Part shown: piece by piece, positions 1 through 8,168 of the stretch
Position numbering within the stretch: position 1 is the stretch's first letter
Layout of the letters: each line of letters starts with the position of its first letter
NCBI GenBank assembly: GCA_963770045.1
Contig: CAVYOD010000009.1
Span: forward strand, 1-64,000
DNA: 64,000 bases
From: CAVYOD01 sp963770045
GTDB lineage: Bacteria; Acidobacteriota; Aminicenantia; Aminicenantales; CAVYOD01
Reading direction: 5' to 3'
The notes under the pieces: model-generated
The model's input: the letters and a program-made list of their open reading frames with translations, nothing else
Told to the model about the DNA's origin: nothing
The model's database searches: none
Made by a program: the position numbers and the translations under genes

Positions 1-80
1 ACCGTGCCCGTGCAGCCCCGGCAAAGTCGTGTTTCTTCGTCAGGCGGGAACACGGGTTCAGTGCCCTTGTTGTTGGTCAT
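1..80 (-). CDS. Partial ORF running off the left edge
   Basis: An ATG at 80 on the minus strand is preceded by a purine-rich stretch (AAAGGAAAAGGAA) with ribosome-binding-site spacing. The frame stays open to the window edge, giving about 26 residues with a C-x2-C pair near the end (RLCRGC). Too little is present to assign a family. The main support is the start signal. Confidence 0.25.
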   Translation of the reverse strand, partial: MTNNKGTEPVFPPDEETRLCRGCTGT

Positions 81-693
81 GGCTTGGTTCCTTTTCCTTT
101 GCATGCCTTGCGGCCTCACCGTTCATCATCGCAGCAGCAGGCCGCCAGACAGATCCACTGCCGCCGAGAACGATGCAGTATCGCGCAACATGCCATCGTC
201 CATACCTGGGCGTTCAGCCGCGAATTTGAACCATGTCCACCAGCTTGTGCTTGCCCGTGTGCCCAAAGCACAAGCGGCAACGCATCGTTTCATTGAGTGA
301 GTGCGTCGCCTCGCATCGTGGTTTCATGGCTACACCCATGCGCGACCAGCCGCGCCTCGGCCTCCAGGTCCACCGCGGGCGGTTCGGGTGGAACTTGCAG
401 GCGGACTGCGGCTGGCGCACCTTGACGCTTGCTGTCTGCTATAGCCTCGCACATCGGGCACGCGGCGACGGAGGGCTCCGGCGGGGGCGAGGGGTCGGGG
501 AAAAGGGAATAATCGTAACTTTTGGGTGATTCTGCATCAGTACCATTTGCCACCTGTCGCCATCCCCATGCCGCCGATCCGCCAGTGAGTCCTGACGCCT
601 AGATGCCGCCACCCGAAGCACCGGTGAAAGCTCAACCGGACGCCGGATCTCTCGGCTGTCTTCTCCGCCGTTCGCCCACCATCCTTGCACCCA
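1..693. other. Segment of different origin abutting the broken wzc-type gene
   Basis: No reading frame here matches a family I recognise. The conserved CpsD-type frame coming from the right stops matching just after its Walker A' motif at about 693, and the sequence to the left bears no resemblance to the expected continuation, so a junction lies there. A minus-strand frame at 214-420 contains a Cys/His pattern, C-x3-H-x8-C-x5-H-x2-H, with the ending GHTGKHK, reminiscent of a short zinc-binding motif common in phage and mobile-element proteins. I infer the end of a mobile or phage-derived segment that continues left of the window. It could also be a misassembly. Confidence 0.4.
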
Positions 694-2508
694 TCCTGTG
701 GAGTTTCGGTTTCCTAAGATCAGCGTCCACGAGGAGGACTTTTTTTCCGGCCTGGGTTAAGGCGACCGCAAGATTCGAAATGGTCGCGGTTTTTCCCTCC
801 TCCGGAAGCGCGCTGGACACGGCGAGATACCTGCGCTTGGAATCGGAAGCGGAGAGGAGAAGCGTCGTCCTGACGGACCGGTAGTGCTCTGAGATATCTG
901 ATTTCGGCAAGAAAAGGGTGATGAGTTCGATCGATCTTATCTCAGGCAATTTGATCTCTGGTATTTCTCCTCCGGCTTTTTCGACAGGGCCTGCGGCGCT
1001 TGTTCCCAGAACCGCCTTTTTTCAGCTATTGATTCACCGAGAAGCCATCGGCTTGAGTCACGCTTGCCTTTCCTCTTTTTGCTCGTCTTTGATCTTAACC
1101 TCAAGATGCTTGGGTTTTTCCTTTACCTGGACCTCGTTTGCTCCCGTTTGGGGTGAAGGCCGGGATGACCCCCAGAGCGGGGAGCCCTGTGCTCTTCTCT
1201 ACATCCTGAAAGGTCTTGACCGAGTCGTCCAGATGCTCGAACAGGAAGGCCAGCCCGAGCCCTCCAACAGCCCGATGGATGAGCCCAAGAAGCATGTTCA
1301 ATTTCTTCTTGGGGCTCGAGGGATAAAGCGGGATGGCCGCCCGGTCCACGATCCAGACATTCGAGGTCCGCAAGTTCTTCAACCTGGCCGAAACATCCGT
1401 CTCGCTTTGCCGCTTGAGCAGTGACTCGAGGAGACTCTTCTTATTCTCTATTTCGATCTTCAGGCTGTTATAAAGAATGGCATTGCTGTTGAGCTGGATG
1501 GCTTCTTCCTTCTGATTATTGAACACCTCTTCCAGGGATTTTTCCTTCGGCGAGGGCTGCCTGATAGTCTGCGTACGCCGCCCTGACCAGGTTTTCTGTC
1601 TCATTGGCCAGGGATGACTTGGCGCTCTCGAGCTCTGTCTTCAGCCGCTGCATCTCGGGATAATCGGGTTTGAATCGATCCTGTTTTTTTAAATATTCTC
1701 TGCTTAACTTGACATAGTCTTCCCGGAGTTTTTGGATCAAGGGGTTATTCACCGCCTCCGGAATATAGTCCATCGAGAAATTCTTAATTTCATTGTAATA
1801 GGACTCTTTTCTCACCCGGTCGATCTGGGCCTCGGTCAGGGCCCGGTTGAGCCCTCCCAGCTTCTCGATAATCGTAGTTTCTGTATCACTTAGGGCGATG
1901 ATATTCTTCTGGGCGCCGTATTCACCGAATTTCCGTTCACTCTCTTCGATCTCCGCCCTGACGCCGGCAAGCTGTTTGGTCAAGAATTCGGTCGCCTGCT
2001 CGGTGGCCAGGTATTTTTTTTGGATGTTCATATCTATAAAAGCATCGAACAGAGCGTTCAGGGTGTCGGCCGCAAACTCAGGGTCATGATCCTTGAAATC
2101 GACCTCGACGAGCCGGGTCTGCCTGATGGGCTTGACAGTCACCCTCTTGAGCAACGCCTCGATCAGTTTCTCCTTGAAGATAGGATTGTCTTTATCCGAA
2201 GCTATGGCGTCTTTCTTAAGTCGTCCCAAAAAGTTTTCATTCTCATAGAGCTTCAGACTATTGATGGTAGTCTCCGCTACCGTCCGGCTCTGCAGCAGCT
2301 TATATTGGGTCTGGAAGTAATCGTCGTTAAGTGCTTCGATCTGGAAGGTCTGTTCAAAGCTCAGGATGTTCGGCTCTTTTTCGATGAGGAGAGTTCCTTT
2401 GGCCGTATAAGTCGGCTTCATCAAAAAAGACGCGATCGTCACGGTCGCGAACACAATGAGCGCTATAAAGATGATCGTCCATTTCCTCTTCAGGACGACC
2501 GCCCACAT
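694..2508 (-). pseudogene. Broken Wzz/CpsD-type polysaccharide co-polymerase and tyrosine kinase
   Basis: The N-terminal part (ATG at 2508) has a membrane segment after VVLKRKW, the Wzz chain-length domain and a long periplasmic coiled coil. It continues in another frame from about 1550 with the GNVR-type domain and the second membrane segment, then in further frames to a CpsD/CapB-like kinase domain. That domain shows the Walker A region PEEGKTATISNLA and the Walker A' region VLLVDADLRKPKL at about 700-840. At least three frame breaks (near 1550, 1130 and 1035) are needed, and the kinase is cut off at about 693. The intact family controls capsule or exopolysaccharide chain length at the inner membrane. 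The upstream end abuts the IS remnant, so the original start and promoter are probably lost too. I infer a dead gene. Confidence 0.8.
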
Positions 2509-3071
2509 TAACCTGCCCCCGCTCAATGTACCACCCCTAGAGTGAATTTATCAATCTCATAAGCCTCAGGAGCCGGCGGTCTGTAGCCTAAGGAACTGTG
2601 CGGCCTAATGCGATTGTATTCCCTTGGCCAGCTTTCGACAAGGACTTTAGCCTCCATCAAGGTATCCAGGATCTCCCCATTGAGAAGCTCATCCCGAAGC
2701 TTCCCGAAATAAGATTCAACATAGCCATTTTCCCAAGAGCTTCCGGACTCAATGTAGAGTTCGGGGAATTTTCGTACATGCCGTTGGGTCGAATTCAGCC
2801 CCGCGTTCTCTGGCTCGAGCTCCTTGAGGCGTTTGGCCTGATCGACCCTCATTCCATCGTACTCCTTCCTCCGGCGGTAGTAATTCTGCTCTGTCACCCC
2901 CAGCTTGCGGCATACCTCAGCAAGCTGGTTCCCCTGACTGATGAGGATCTCCGCCTCCAGGAGCATCGTGATGATCTGCTCGGGAGAATACCTTTTCCTG
3001 CCCATCTCCTACTCTTTTCGTCCAGCGAAATCTTATCACATCGACTGGAGCGATATGAGGGGGACAGGTCA
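2509..3071 (-). mobile_element. Internally deleted IS3-family element
   Basis: The two ends carry imperfect inverted repeats: TAACCTGCCCCCGCTCA at 2509 inward and TGACCTGTCCCCCTCA read inward from 3071. The interior has one 160-residue frame (2523-3005) joining the orfA start to the orfB C-terminus. No convincing target-site duplication flanks the element. The left end touches the truncated polysaccharide gene. At about 563 bp it is less than half the size of a normal IS3 member, so it can move only if a transposase is supplied in trans. Confidence 0.75.
2523..3005 (-). pseudogene. IS3 transposase remnant (orfA-orfB deletion fusion)
   Basis: Residues 1 to about 70 are a typical OrfA helix-turn-helix segment (MGRKRYSPEQIITMLLEAE, CRKLGVTEQNYYRRRKEYDGM). 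The frame then jumps directly to the C-terminal end of the OrfB integrase core (SSWENGYVESYFGKLRDE, WPREYNRIRPHSSLGYRPP). The middle of OrfB, which carries the first two acidic residues of the DDE triad, is missing, so the product cannot be an active transposase. It keeps a DNA-binding half and might act as a repressor of relatives, but this is speculation. The start has no notable signal beyond its ATG. Confidence 0.85.
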
Positions 3072-3294
3072 ACGAGGCGGAACGAGAGGGCAACAAAAAA
3101 GAAAACGACACCTTGGCTACTTCAAGAAAAAACGAACCCGCCATGCCAACTTTTCCTCGTCGAGAAACCGCTAGGGAGTGGAAATTTTATATTATAAGTT
3201 GCAGATAAATGTCAATATCCTTTTCACGCAAGACCGAGTTTCATTAACAAGCTTCTTCGTTTTTGATGGCCCGACAATAAAAAACGCCAATCGC

Positions 3295-3639
3295 CTATTC
3301 TTGGGTTGGCTCGACGGGCTCTCTGAACGCGCCGGCCCAACTGGCGGCTTCTGAGACGATGGCGTGCCAGCCAAAACCAAAGCCAAAGGCCAGGCAAAAG
3401 AGCTTGATCAGAGATTCGAGGGACGGGGCCGGCGCTCCGATCCCAGTTGCCGCAAACTGGGGAAAGATGAGGAGGGTGATGAAGAAGCCCAGGATAATGG
3501 AACTTATGGCCGAATAGATATAGCCCTTCCTGAAACGGCGCGCCTTGCCTTCTCGAAGTTTCCTCAACCAAGGGATGATGGCCCGAGCGAGGACCCCCAA
3601 AAAGATGCCGAGAAACTTTAAGACGAGTTCGGTGGTCAT
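3295..3639 (-). CDS. Small membrane protein, unknown function
   Basis: The 114-residue product has a hydrophobic N-terminus (LVLKFLGIFLGVLARAIIPWL), a basic loop (RKLREGKARRFRKG) and two further hydrophobic stretches (about residues 42-63 and 75-98). That suggests a three-helix inner-membrane protein. A good promoter sits directly upstream and no ribosome-binding site is visible, consistent with a leaderless message. I do not recognise the family. Overlapping frames on both strands look like shadows because only this frame gives a clean membrane pattern. Confidence 0.55.
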   Translation of the reverse strand: MTTELVLKFLGIFLGVLARAIIPWLRKLREGKARRFRKGYIYSAISSIILGFFITLLIFPQFAATGIGAPAPSLESLIKLFCLAFGFGFGWHAIVSEAASWAGAFREPVEPTQE

Positions 3640-3651
3640 GTTGTTAGCTCA

Positions 3652-3680
3652 ATAATAAAAGCGTGACCGGCGGAGGTCAA
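3652..3680 (-). promoter_or_regulatory. Sigma70-type promoter for the small membrane protein
   Basis: On the minus strand TTGACC (3675-3680) and TATTAT (3652-3657) are separated by exactly 17 bases. The predicted transcription start falls near 3645, about 6 bases before the ATG at 3639, so the transcript would be nearly leaderless. Confidence 0.6.
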
Positions 3681-3726
3681 GAAAAACATAGCGTGCAATC
3701 CTGATTATCCTTATTTGATAAGGGAT

Positions 3727-6339
3727 CTAGGCGTAAATGGAGAGGTTTTGGTTATGCGGTCGGCTTTTTATGCCGGTCAGAGGGGACAGTCCCCTATCGG
3801 GAACCAGTCTGTTCGGGATAGTCCTGACAGGCCGTTCGATGAGGTCTGTTTCTTGGGCGGTCACCGGCCAAGGAAACGTGATCCGGACATCCGACTTTTT
3901 GCCCTGCGTTTCGTAGAGGTGAAGAATGAGGCTGTTATTTCCATAGCCCATCTCTTTTTTCAGTGCTGAGATAACGACGTTTTCCGGCTCAACAAGGACA
4001 AGGGCCTTCTCCTGGGGCAGCGGACCCTCGTGGACCATGGCTGTGCGGGCGAGAAGTGGATTATTGAGCTCGTAACCTCGCCGCACGGTCTGGGCTTCTT
4101 TCCACGTCCCGGAGTGAGGATAGAGCGAATAGAGCAGCTCCTGGCTACCACGATCGGCTTCGGGGTCCGGACCGGTGGCGCCGTGGATGATCGAAAGGCG
4201 CATCGTATCTCCCTTAACGTCGAATCCGTATTTGCAGTCGTTGAGAAGGCTGACACCGTAAGAGCCGGAAGCATCCGAGACATCGATCCACCTGAGGGCG
4301 GGAACCTCGGTTCCGTCAGCCGGGCGGGTGATGGAGCCATACGGGATTTCGAAGGTCGCGGTTTCATTCTTGACGTTGACCGGGAACGCCGCCTTGATCA
4401 TGAGGTTGCGCTCCTGCCAGTCAAGCCTAACCCGGCAGTCGACCCGCGGAACTCCGGCGTAAAGAATCAGATCCTGAGTAAAGGTCGATGATCGGAAGAC
4501 ATTCTTAATGCGCACGACGGAGCGGACGGGTCCCGTCTCGATGAGCTCGATGGCGGGAGGGGCGGTCAAGGCGGGGTCGCCGATATTGCCCAGGGTCTCT
4601 TTCAGGCCCAGCTCCCAGGCCGACATGGATTCAGGTCGGTCGACAATCGCCTGGAGGATGTTCCCGGGCGCGGAGAGGACTTCCCGGCCGGCCCGTTTGT
4701 CAAAGAGGCTCGTGATCCAACCGGTTTTGGGGTCAATGGCAATGCGGAAATATTCGTTTTCGAGGGAGGTCGCTGAAGCGGAGAGGGAAGATTTGAGCTC
4801 GGAAGGGGCCGGGGAAGCGGAGCGAAGATGATAGACCTTGTAGCCGAACGATGGGACTCGCTGCGCGATGAACGCGATTTTATAGGTTATTTTATCGCTT
4901 TCGTCACGCTTTTCGAGGATCTGGAGCGGAGTTTCGGAGCCGGCCGGATCCATGAGCCTGAGCGATCCCCTGTCCAGTTCTCGAGGGAGCCCCACCTCGG
5001 TTGTCACGGCATCCGTCCGTTCCCAAAAGAGAGGGTTATAGACGACGAGCGGAATCCCCTCCCCTCTCGTGTCGATCACGTTGGTGATGGCCTCGAGTGA
5101 AAAATCGAGCGCTCGCTGTCCGCGCTCGAACGCCTCTTTGTAATAGCCGGCGGCTTCTTCGTAAACCGGCCCGATGCTCGAGCCGTCCAGGATGTCATGG
5201 AATTGGTTGCGGAGGATGATTTTCCAGGCTTCGTCGATATCCCGTTCGGGATAATATTCCCTGAACCCGGAATGGAAGGCCAAAGCGGAGAATTTTTCGG
5301 CCGTCAAGAGGAGGTTCTCGCCGAGGCGGTTATTCTTTTTGACGCCGGCCTGGGTCGTGTAGCAGGCGGGAAAGGTGAAGTTCAGTTCTTTCTTGACGGT
5401 CGGGACACTCGCGAAGGAAGGCGCGGCTTCGACCCTCCTAAAGAAATCCTCGGGGACGACGAACTCCAATTTCGGCTGGTTCTTGTCTTTTCGGTATTTG
5501 GCCACCGCCTCTAAGTCGGAGTCGCGGGGACCTCCGCCATGGTCGCCCTCGCCGTAAAGGAGCATGAAGTCTTTGATATCGGTGTTCTTTGAAGCAGCCT
5601 TGATGATATCGCGGACTCCGTTCTGAAGGCTGACGTTATACCAGCCTGGAGGGACGTAGGCGAGGATCCGGGAGCCGTCCATTCCCTCCCAGAAGAAAAA
5701 GTGGGTCGGATCAGGAGGCGGCGCGCATCTCCCGAAGACATAGGAAGTGATGCCGGCCAGGCGGAGGAGCTGGGGAAGTTGCCAGCTATGGCCGAAAGAA
5801 TCCGGGTTCCAGCCGACCTGGACATCGACTCCGAATTTATCCAGGAAATATCGTTTGCCGTAGAGAAGCTGGCGGGCCAGGGATTCTCCGTCGGGCATGT
5901 TGAGGTCGGGCTCGACCCACATCCCGCCGACCGGAGCCCAGGTGCCCTGGCGGATGCGGGAGCGAATCCGGGCGAAGATGTCAGGAGACGTGCGTTCCAC
6001 GGCTTCATAGAGAGCCGCCTGAGACTGGGCAAACGTGAGACCGGGGAACTTGTCCATGGCCGAAAGGGTGCCCAGGAAAGTGTGGGTCGCGACGTCGCGG
6101 ACCGTTTCCTCCCAGCGCCAGAGCCAGGCCAGATCGATGTGCGCATGGCCGATGAGGTAGGCTGTGTAGGAGCGTGGATTGAACTGGGGGACGTTCCCCG
6201 AGGGGACACCCTTCTCCTCGGTAAGGAGCGAGGGATAAGCTGAAGATTTTGGCGCTAGAAAGACAAAATTTGCCGCGATCAGAATTGAGAAGAAAATGCC
6301 CAGAGTTCTTGAGAACTTTGCCCAAGGCGCACCCCTCAA
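3727..6339 (-). CDS. Secreted alpha-mannosidase, GH38 family
   Basis: This 870-residue glycosidase should remove alpha-mannose from glycans outside the cytoplasm. Residues 12-34 form a signal sequence. The metal-binding HAHID motif lies at 65-69, and D180 in WNPDSFGH is the expected nucleophile. Beta-sandwich domains typical of GH38 fill the rest. The start is a TTG at 6339, because no ATG or GTG lies in frame before the upstream stop. Residues 43-52, between signal peptide and catalytic domain, are encoded by a 30-bp repeat also found in gapN (12142-12171). The C-terminal tail is encoded by a GGGGAC palindrome. Both segments fall outside the expected catalytic core and look like insertions. 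Confidence 0.9.
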   Translation of the reverse strand: MRGAPWAKFSRTLGIFFSILIAANFVFLAPKSSAYPSLLTEEKGVPSGNVPQFNPRSYTAYLIGHAHIDLAWLWRWEETVRDVATHTFLGTLSAMDKFPGLTFAQSQAALYEAVERTSPDIFARIRSRIRQGTWAPVGGMWVEPDLNMPDGESLARQLLYGKRYFLDKFGVDVQVGWNPDSFGHSWQLPQLLRLAGITSYVFGRCAPPPDPTHFFFWEGMDGSRILAYVPPGWYNVSLQNGVRDIIKAASKNTDIKDFMLLYGEGDHGGGPRDSDLEAVAKYRKDKNQPKLEFVVPEDFFRRVEAAPSFASVPTVKKELNFTFPACYTTQAGVKKNNRLGENLLLTAEKFSALAFHSGFREYYPERDIDEAWKIILRNQFHDILDGSSIGPVYEEAAGYYKEAFERGQRALDFSLEAITNVIDTRGEGIPLVVYNPLFWERTDAVTTEVGLPRELDRGSLRLMDPAGSETPLQILEKRDESDKITYKIAFIAQRVPSFGYKVYHLRSASPAPSELKSSLSASATSLENEYFRIAIDPKTGWITSLFDKRAGREVLSAPGNILQAIVDRPESMSAWELGLKETLGNIGDPALTAPPAIELIETGPVRSVVRIKNVFRSSTFTQDLILYAGVPRVDCRVRLDWQERNLMIKAAFPVNVKNETATFEIPYGSITRPADGTEVPALRWIDVSDASGSYGVSLLNDCKYGFDVKGDTMRLSIIHGATGPDPEADRGSQELLYSLYPHSGTWKEAQTVRRGYELNNPLLARTAMVHEGPLPQEKALVLVEPENVVISALKKEMGYGNNSLILHLYETQGKKSDVRITFPWPVTAQETDLIERPVRTIPNRLVPDRGLSPLTGIKSRPHNQNLSIYA
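3781..3795. repeat. GGGGAC palindrome in the mannosidase 3' end
   Basis: The 15-mer AGGGGACAGTCCCCT is an inverted repeat about its central base. It lies inside the last codons of the GH38 gene. It belongs with the other GGGGAC-type palindromes at 6182, 7864, 12142 and 47157. Confidence 0.6.
6182..6211 (-). repeat. 30-bp GGGGAAC palindrome repeat, copy 1 (inside the mannosidase gene)
   Basis: Read on the minus strand this segment is 29/30 identical to 12142-12171 on the plus strand. It holds two overlapping dyads (CCCC-x-GGGG and GGGG-AACG-CCCC). Here it encodes the peptide GVPSGNVPQF after the signal sequence. Confidence 0.75.
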
Positions 6340-6390
6340 TAAGGAGATCGATTTCTGAGCTTTAGGTGTGTGAGTCTTGAAGTTCTTACT

Positions 6391-6420
6391 GACTCACGGC
6401 TCACAGCTCACTGCTCACTC
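6391..6420 (-). repeat. GTRAGNN heptamer array after mscL
   Basis: Read on the minus strand this is GTGAGCA-GTGAGCT-GTGAGCC-GTGAGTC. It starts a few bases after the mscL stop codon and separates mscL from the mannosidase gene. Confidence 0.7.
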
Positions 6421-6423
6421 TGC

Positions 6424-6879
6424 TTACGATTTCAGTTCCGATGTACAGTGGGGGCAGCGGACGGCTTTGAGCGGGATGGCCATCAAGCAGTAAGGACAAT
6501 CCTTTGATGTCGGCGCGGCAGCCGGCGCCGGGGCCTCTTTTCTTTTCAGCCGGTTCATGGCGCGGATGAACAGGAAGATGGCGAAAGCCACGATGAGGAA
6601 GCTGATGATTTTGTTGATGAACAGGCCGTAGTTAAAGGTTACGGCTCCTGCGGCCTGGGCGGCGGCGAGTGAGTCATAGGGGCCGGCGACCTTTCCCTGT
6701 GCGAGCGTGATGAAGAGGTTCGAAAAATCCACGTGGCCGAGAAGCAGGCCGATGGGCGGCATCAGGATGTCGGTGACGAACGAGGCGATGATGGCTCCGA
6801 ACGCGGCGCCGATGATGATGCCGACGGCCATGTCAAGCACGGAACCTCGCATAGCGAACTCTTTGAATTCTTTAAACAT
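6424..6879 (-). CDS. mscL: Large-conductance mechanosensitive channel with zinc-ribbon tail
   Basis: The 151-residue protein begins with the MscL signature (FKEFAMRGSVLDMAVGIIIG) and has two membrane helices around a periplasmic loop (about 15-45 and 85-107). MscL is a pentameric inner-membrane pore that opens under hypo-osmotic shock. In place of the usual short C-terminal helix bundle it ends in a CxxC-x11-CxxC zinc ribbon (CPYC and CPHC, about residues 128-145). The tail is unusual for classical MscL but occurs in scattered phyla. A strong GGAGGGAGG ribosome-binding site precedes the ATG. The exported sulfurtransferase gene ends 21 bases upstream. Confidence 0.93.
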   Translation of the reverse strand: MFKEFKEFAMRGSVLDMAVGIIIGAAFGAIIASFVTDILMPPIGLLLGHVDFSNLFITLAQGKVAGPYDSLAAAQAAGAVTFNYGLFINKIISFLIVAFAIFLFIRAMNRLKRKEAPAPAAAPTSKDCPYCLMAIPLKAVRCPHCTSELKS

Positions 6880-6899
6880 TCCTCCCTCCTTTGGCTTAT

Positions 6900-7823
6900 T
6901 TATTTTTTTCCGGTTTGTTCGACGGGGAGTTCGTCATGATTAGACCACTCATTAAAACTCCCGTCGTAGTTTTTCACTTTCGGGAACCCCAGGACATAGC
7001 GCAACGTAAAGTAGACATGGGAAGCCATCAGTCCCTGGCCGCAGGAAACGTAGACGGTCTTATCAGGCGTCACTCCGAGTTCAGCATAGATCTTTGTCAG
7101 GTTTTCAGGGGGAATCCAACTCCCGTCGGTTTTGAGGTCGGCCGCCCAGAGATGGTGGATGGCCCCCTTGATGTGGCCTTTTCTTTTCCAGGGGCCTTTT
7201 TCTCCGGAGTACATGTCATAGGTCCGGACGTCGAGGAGAACGGTCGAGTCGGGATTGCGTCCCTTGACCTCCTGGAGTGTCGCCCGCACTTCCTCGTGGA
7301 GCTTGGAGGGAAGCCGGTACTCTATGGGAGCAATGGAGGGATAATCCTGGGTGACCGGCCGGCTGTTCTTCTTCCATTCATCGAACCCGCCCATGAGAAT
7401 CGCGGAGGACTTGTGGCCGATATAATCGAGCGCCCAGATGAGGTAGGTCCCTCGGTAATTGTTGATCTCCGTGTAAACGATGACCTGGGTGTTCGGGCCG
7501 ATACCCATTTCGCCCAGAAGGAGGGCCAATCCGCGTGGTGTCATGAGCTTCCCCGGCACTCCCCTTTCGGGCCAGCGCAAAGACGGAGAGTCGATGTAAA
7601 CCGCGCCGGGGAGGTGAGATTCCCAGTAACTCCGGATTTCGTCTCGCAGGTCCACAATCCTGATATTGGGATTCGTCAGGTTGGCGGCGAGCCATTCCCC
7701 GGTGACGATCTTGTCGGGCGCGGCAGGTGCGTTCTGGCCTTGCCCGGCTCCGTGGACGGCGGGAGACCCAAGAGCAAGAGTGAGCATGAGCGCCGGTATG
7801 ACCTTCAAAACAGGTTTGATCAT
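6900..7823 (-). CDS. Exported thiosulfate sulfurtransferase, two rhodanese domains
   Basis: The 307-residue protein has an N-terminal signal sequence (about 1-25, ending near AVHG) followed by two rhodanese domains. The N-terminal domain is inactive-type. The C-terminal domain carries the catalytic cysteine C261 in VSCGQGLMAS. It transfers sulfane sulfur from thiosulfate or 3-mercaptopyruvate to thiophilic acceptors, here probably in the periplasm. A GAGGAGGG ribosome-binding site lies just before the ATG. The length matches the tandem-domain SseA/TST family. Confidence 0.88.
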   Translation of the reverse strand: MIKPVLKVIPALMLTLALGSPAVHGAGQGQNAPAAPDKIVTGEWLAANLTNPNIRIVDLRDEIRSYWESHLPGAVYIDSPSLRWPERGVPGKLMTPRGLALLLGEMGIGPNTQVIVYTEINNYRGTYLIWALDYIGHKSSAILMGGFDEWKKNSRPVTQDYPSIAPIEYRLPSKLHEEVRATLQEVKGRNPDSTVLLDVRTYDMYSGEKGPWKRKGHIKGAIHHLWAADLKTDGSWIPPENLTKIYAELGVTPDKTVYVSCGQGLMASHVYFTLRYVLGFPKVKNYDGSFNEWSNHDELPVEQTGKK

Positions 7824-7863
7824 GGGCCCTCCTCAGGGTTCTGATTATAGCAAAAAAATAGAA

Positions 7864-7917
7864 AAGGGACGGGGTGCTTTTTTATCAATTTAAGTGAAAA
7901 AGTACCCTGTCCCCTTT
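7864..7917. repeat. Intergenic GGGGAC inverted repeat
   Basis: Arms of about 21 bases (AAGGGACGGGGTGCTTTTT and its near-complement ending GTCCCCTTT) surround a short AT-rich loop. It lies between the small membrane gene's stop and the sulfurtransferase start. It could terminate transcription, but the same arm ends (AAAAGGGAC...GTCCCCTTTT) recur at 47157-47211, which marks a repeat family. Confidence 0.65.
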
Positions 7918-7921
7918 GTTG

Positions 7922-8167
7922 TTAGGTCTTGGTCCGGCGTTCCGGAAGCATCTTGTAGCGGGTATAAGCCATATATAGTCGATAGACTCCGAAAACCAAA
8001 AAAGCGGCGCCCACCAACCAGCCCGTAACGGTTTTTATGGTCGTCACGGTCCGGTATAGGATTAAAAGGCCTAAGGGAATCATCAAAAAAGCAAAGATTA
8101 TGTGGATGATATCCGGTATGGTCAGCTTCTCGGGAGGCGGGACAGGCCGTCTGGACCGGCTGGGCAT
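7922..8167 (-). CDS. Small two-helix membrane protein downstream of the permease
   Basis: The 81-residue product has two membrane helices (about residues 17-40 and 48-70) and basic ends. Its ATG lies one base after the TAA of the APC permease, so the two are almost certainly co-translated. I do not recognise the family; an accessory or assembly role for the permease is an inference from coupling alone. Confidence 0.65.
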   Translation of the reverse strand: MPSRSRRPVPPPEKLTIPDIIHIIFAFLMIPLGLLILYRTVTTIKTVTGWLVGAAFLVFGVYRLYMAYTRYKMLPERRTKT

Positions 8168-8168
8168 C

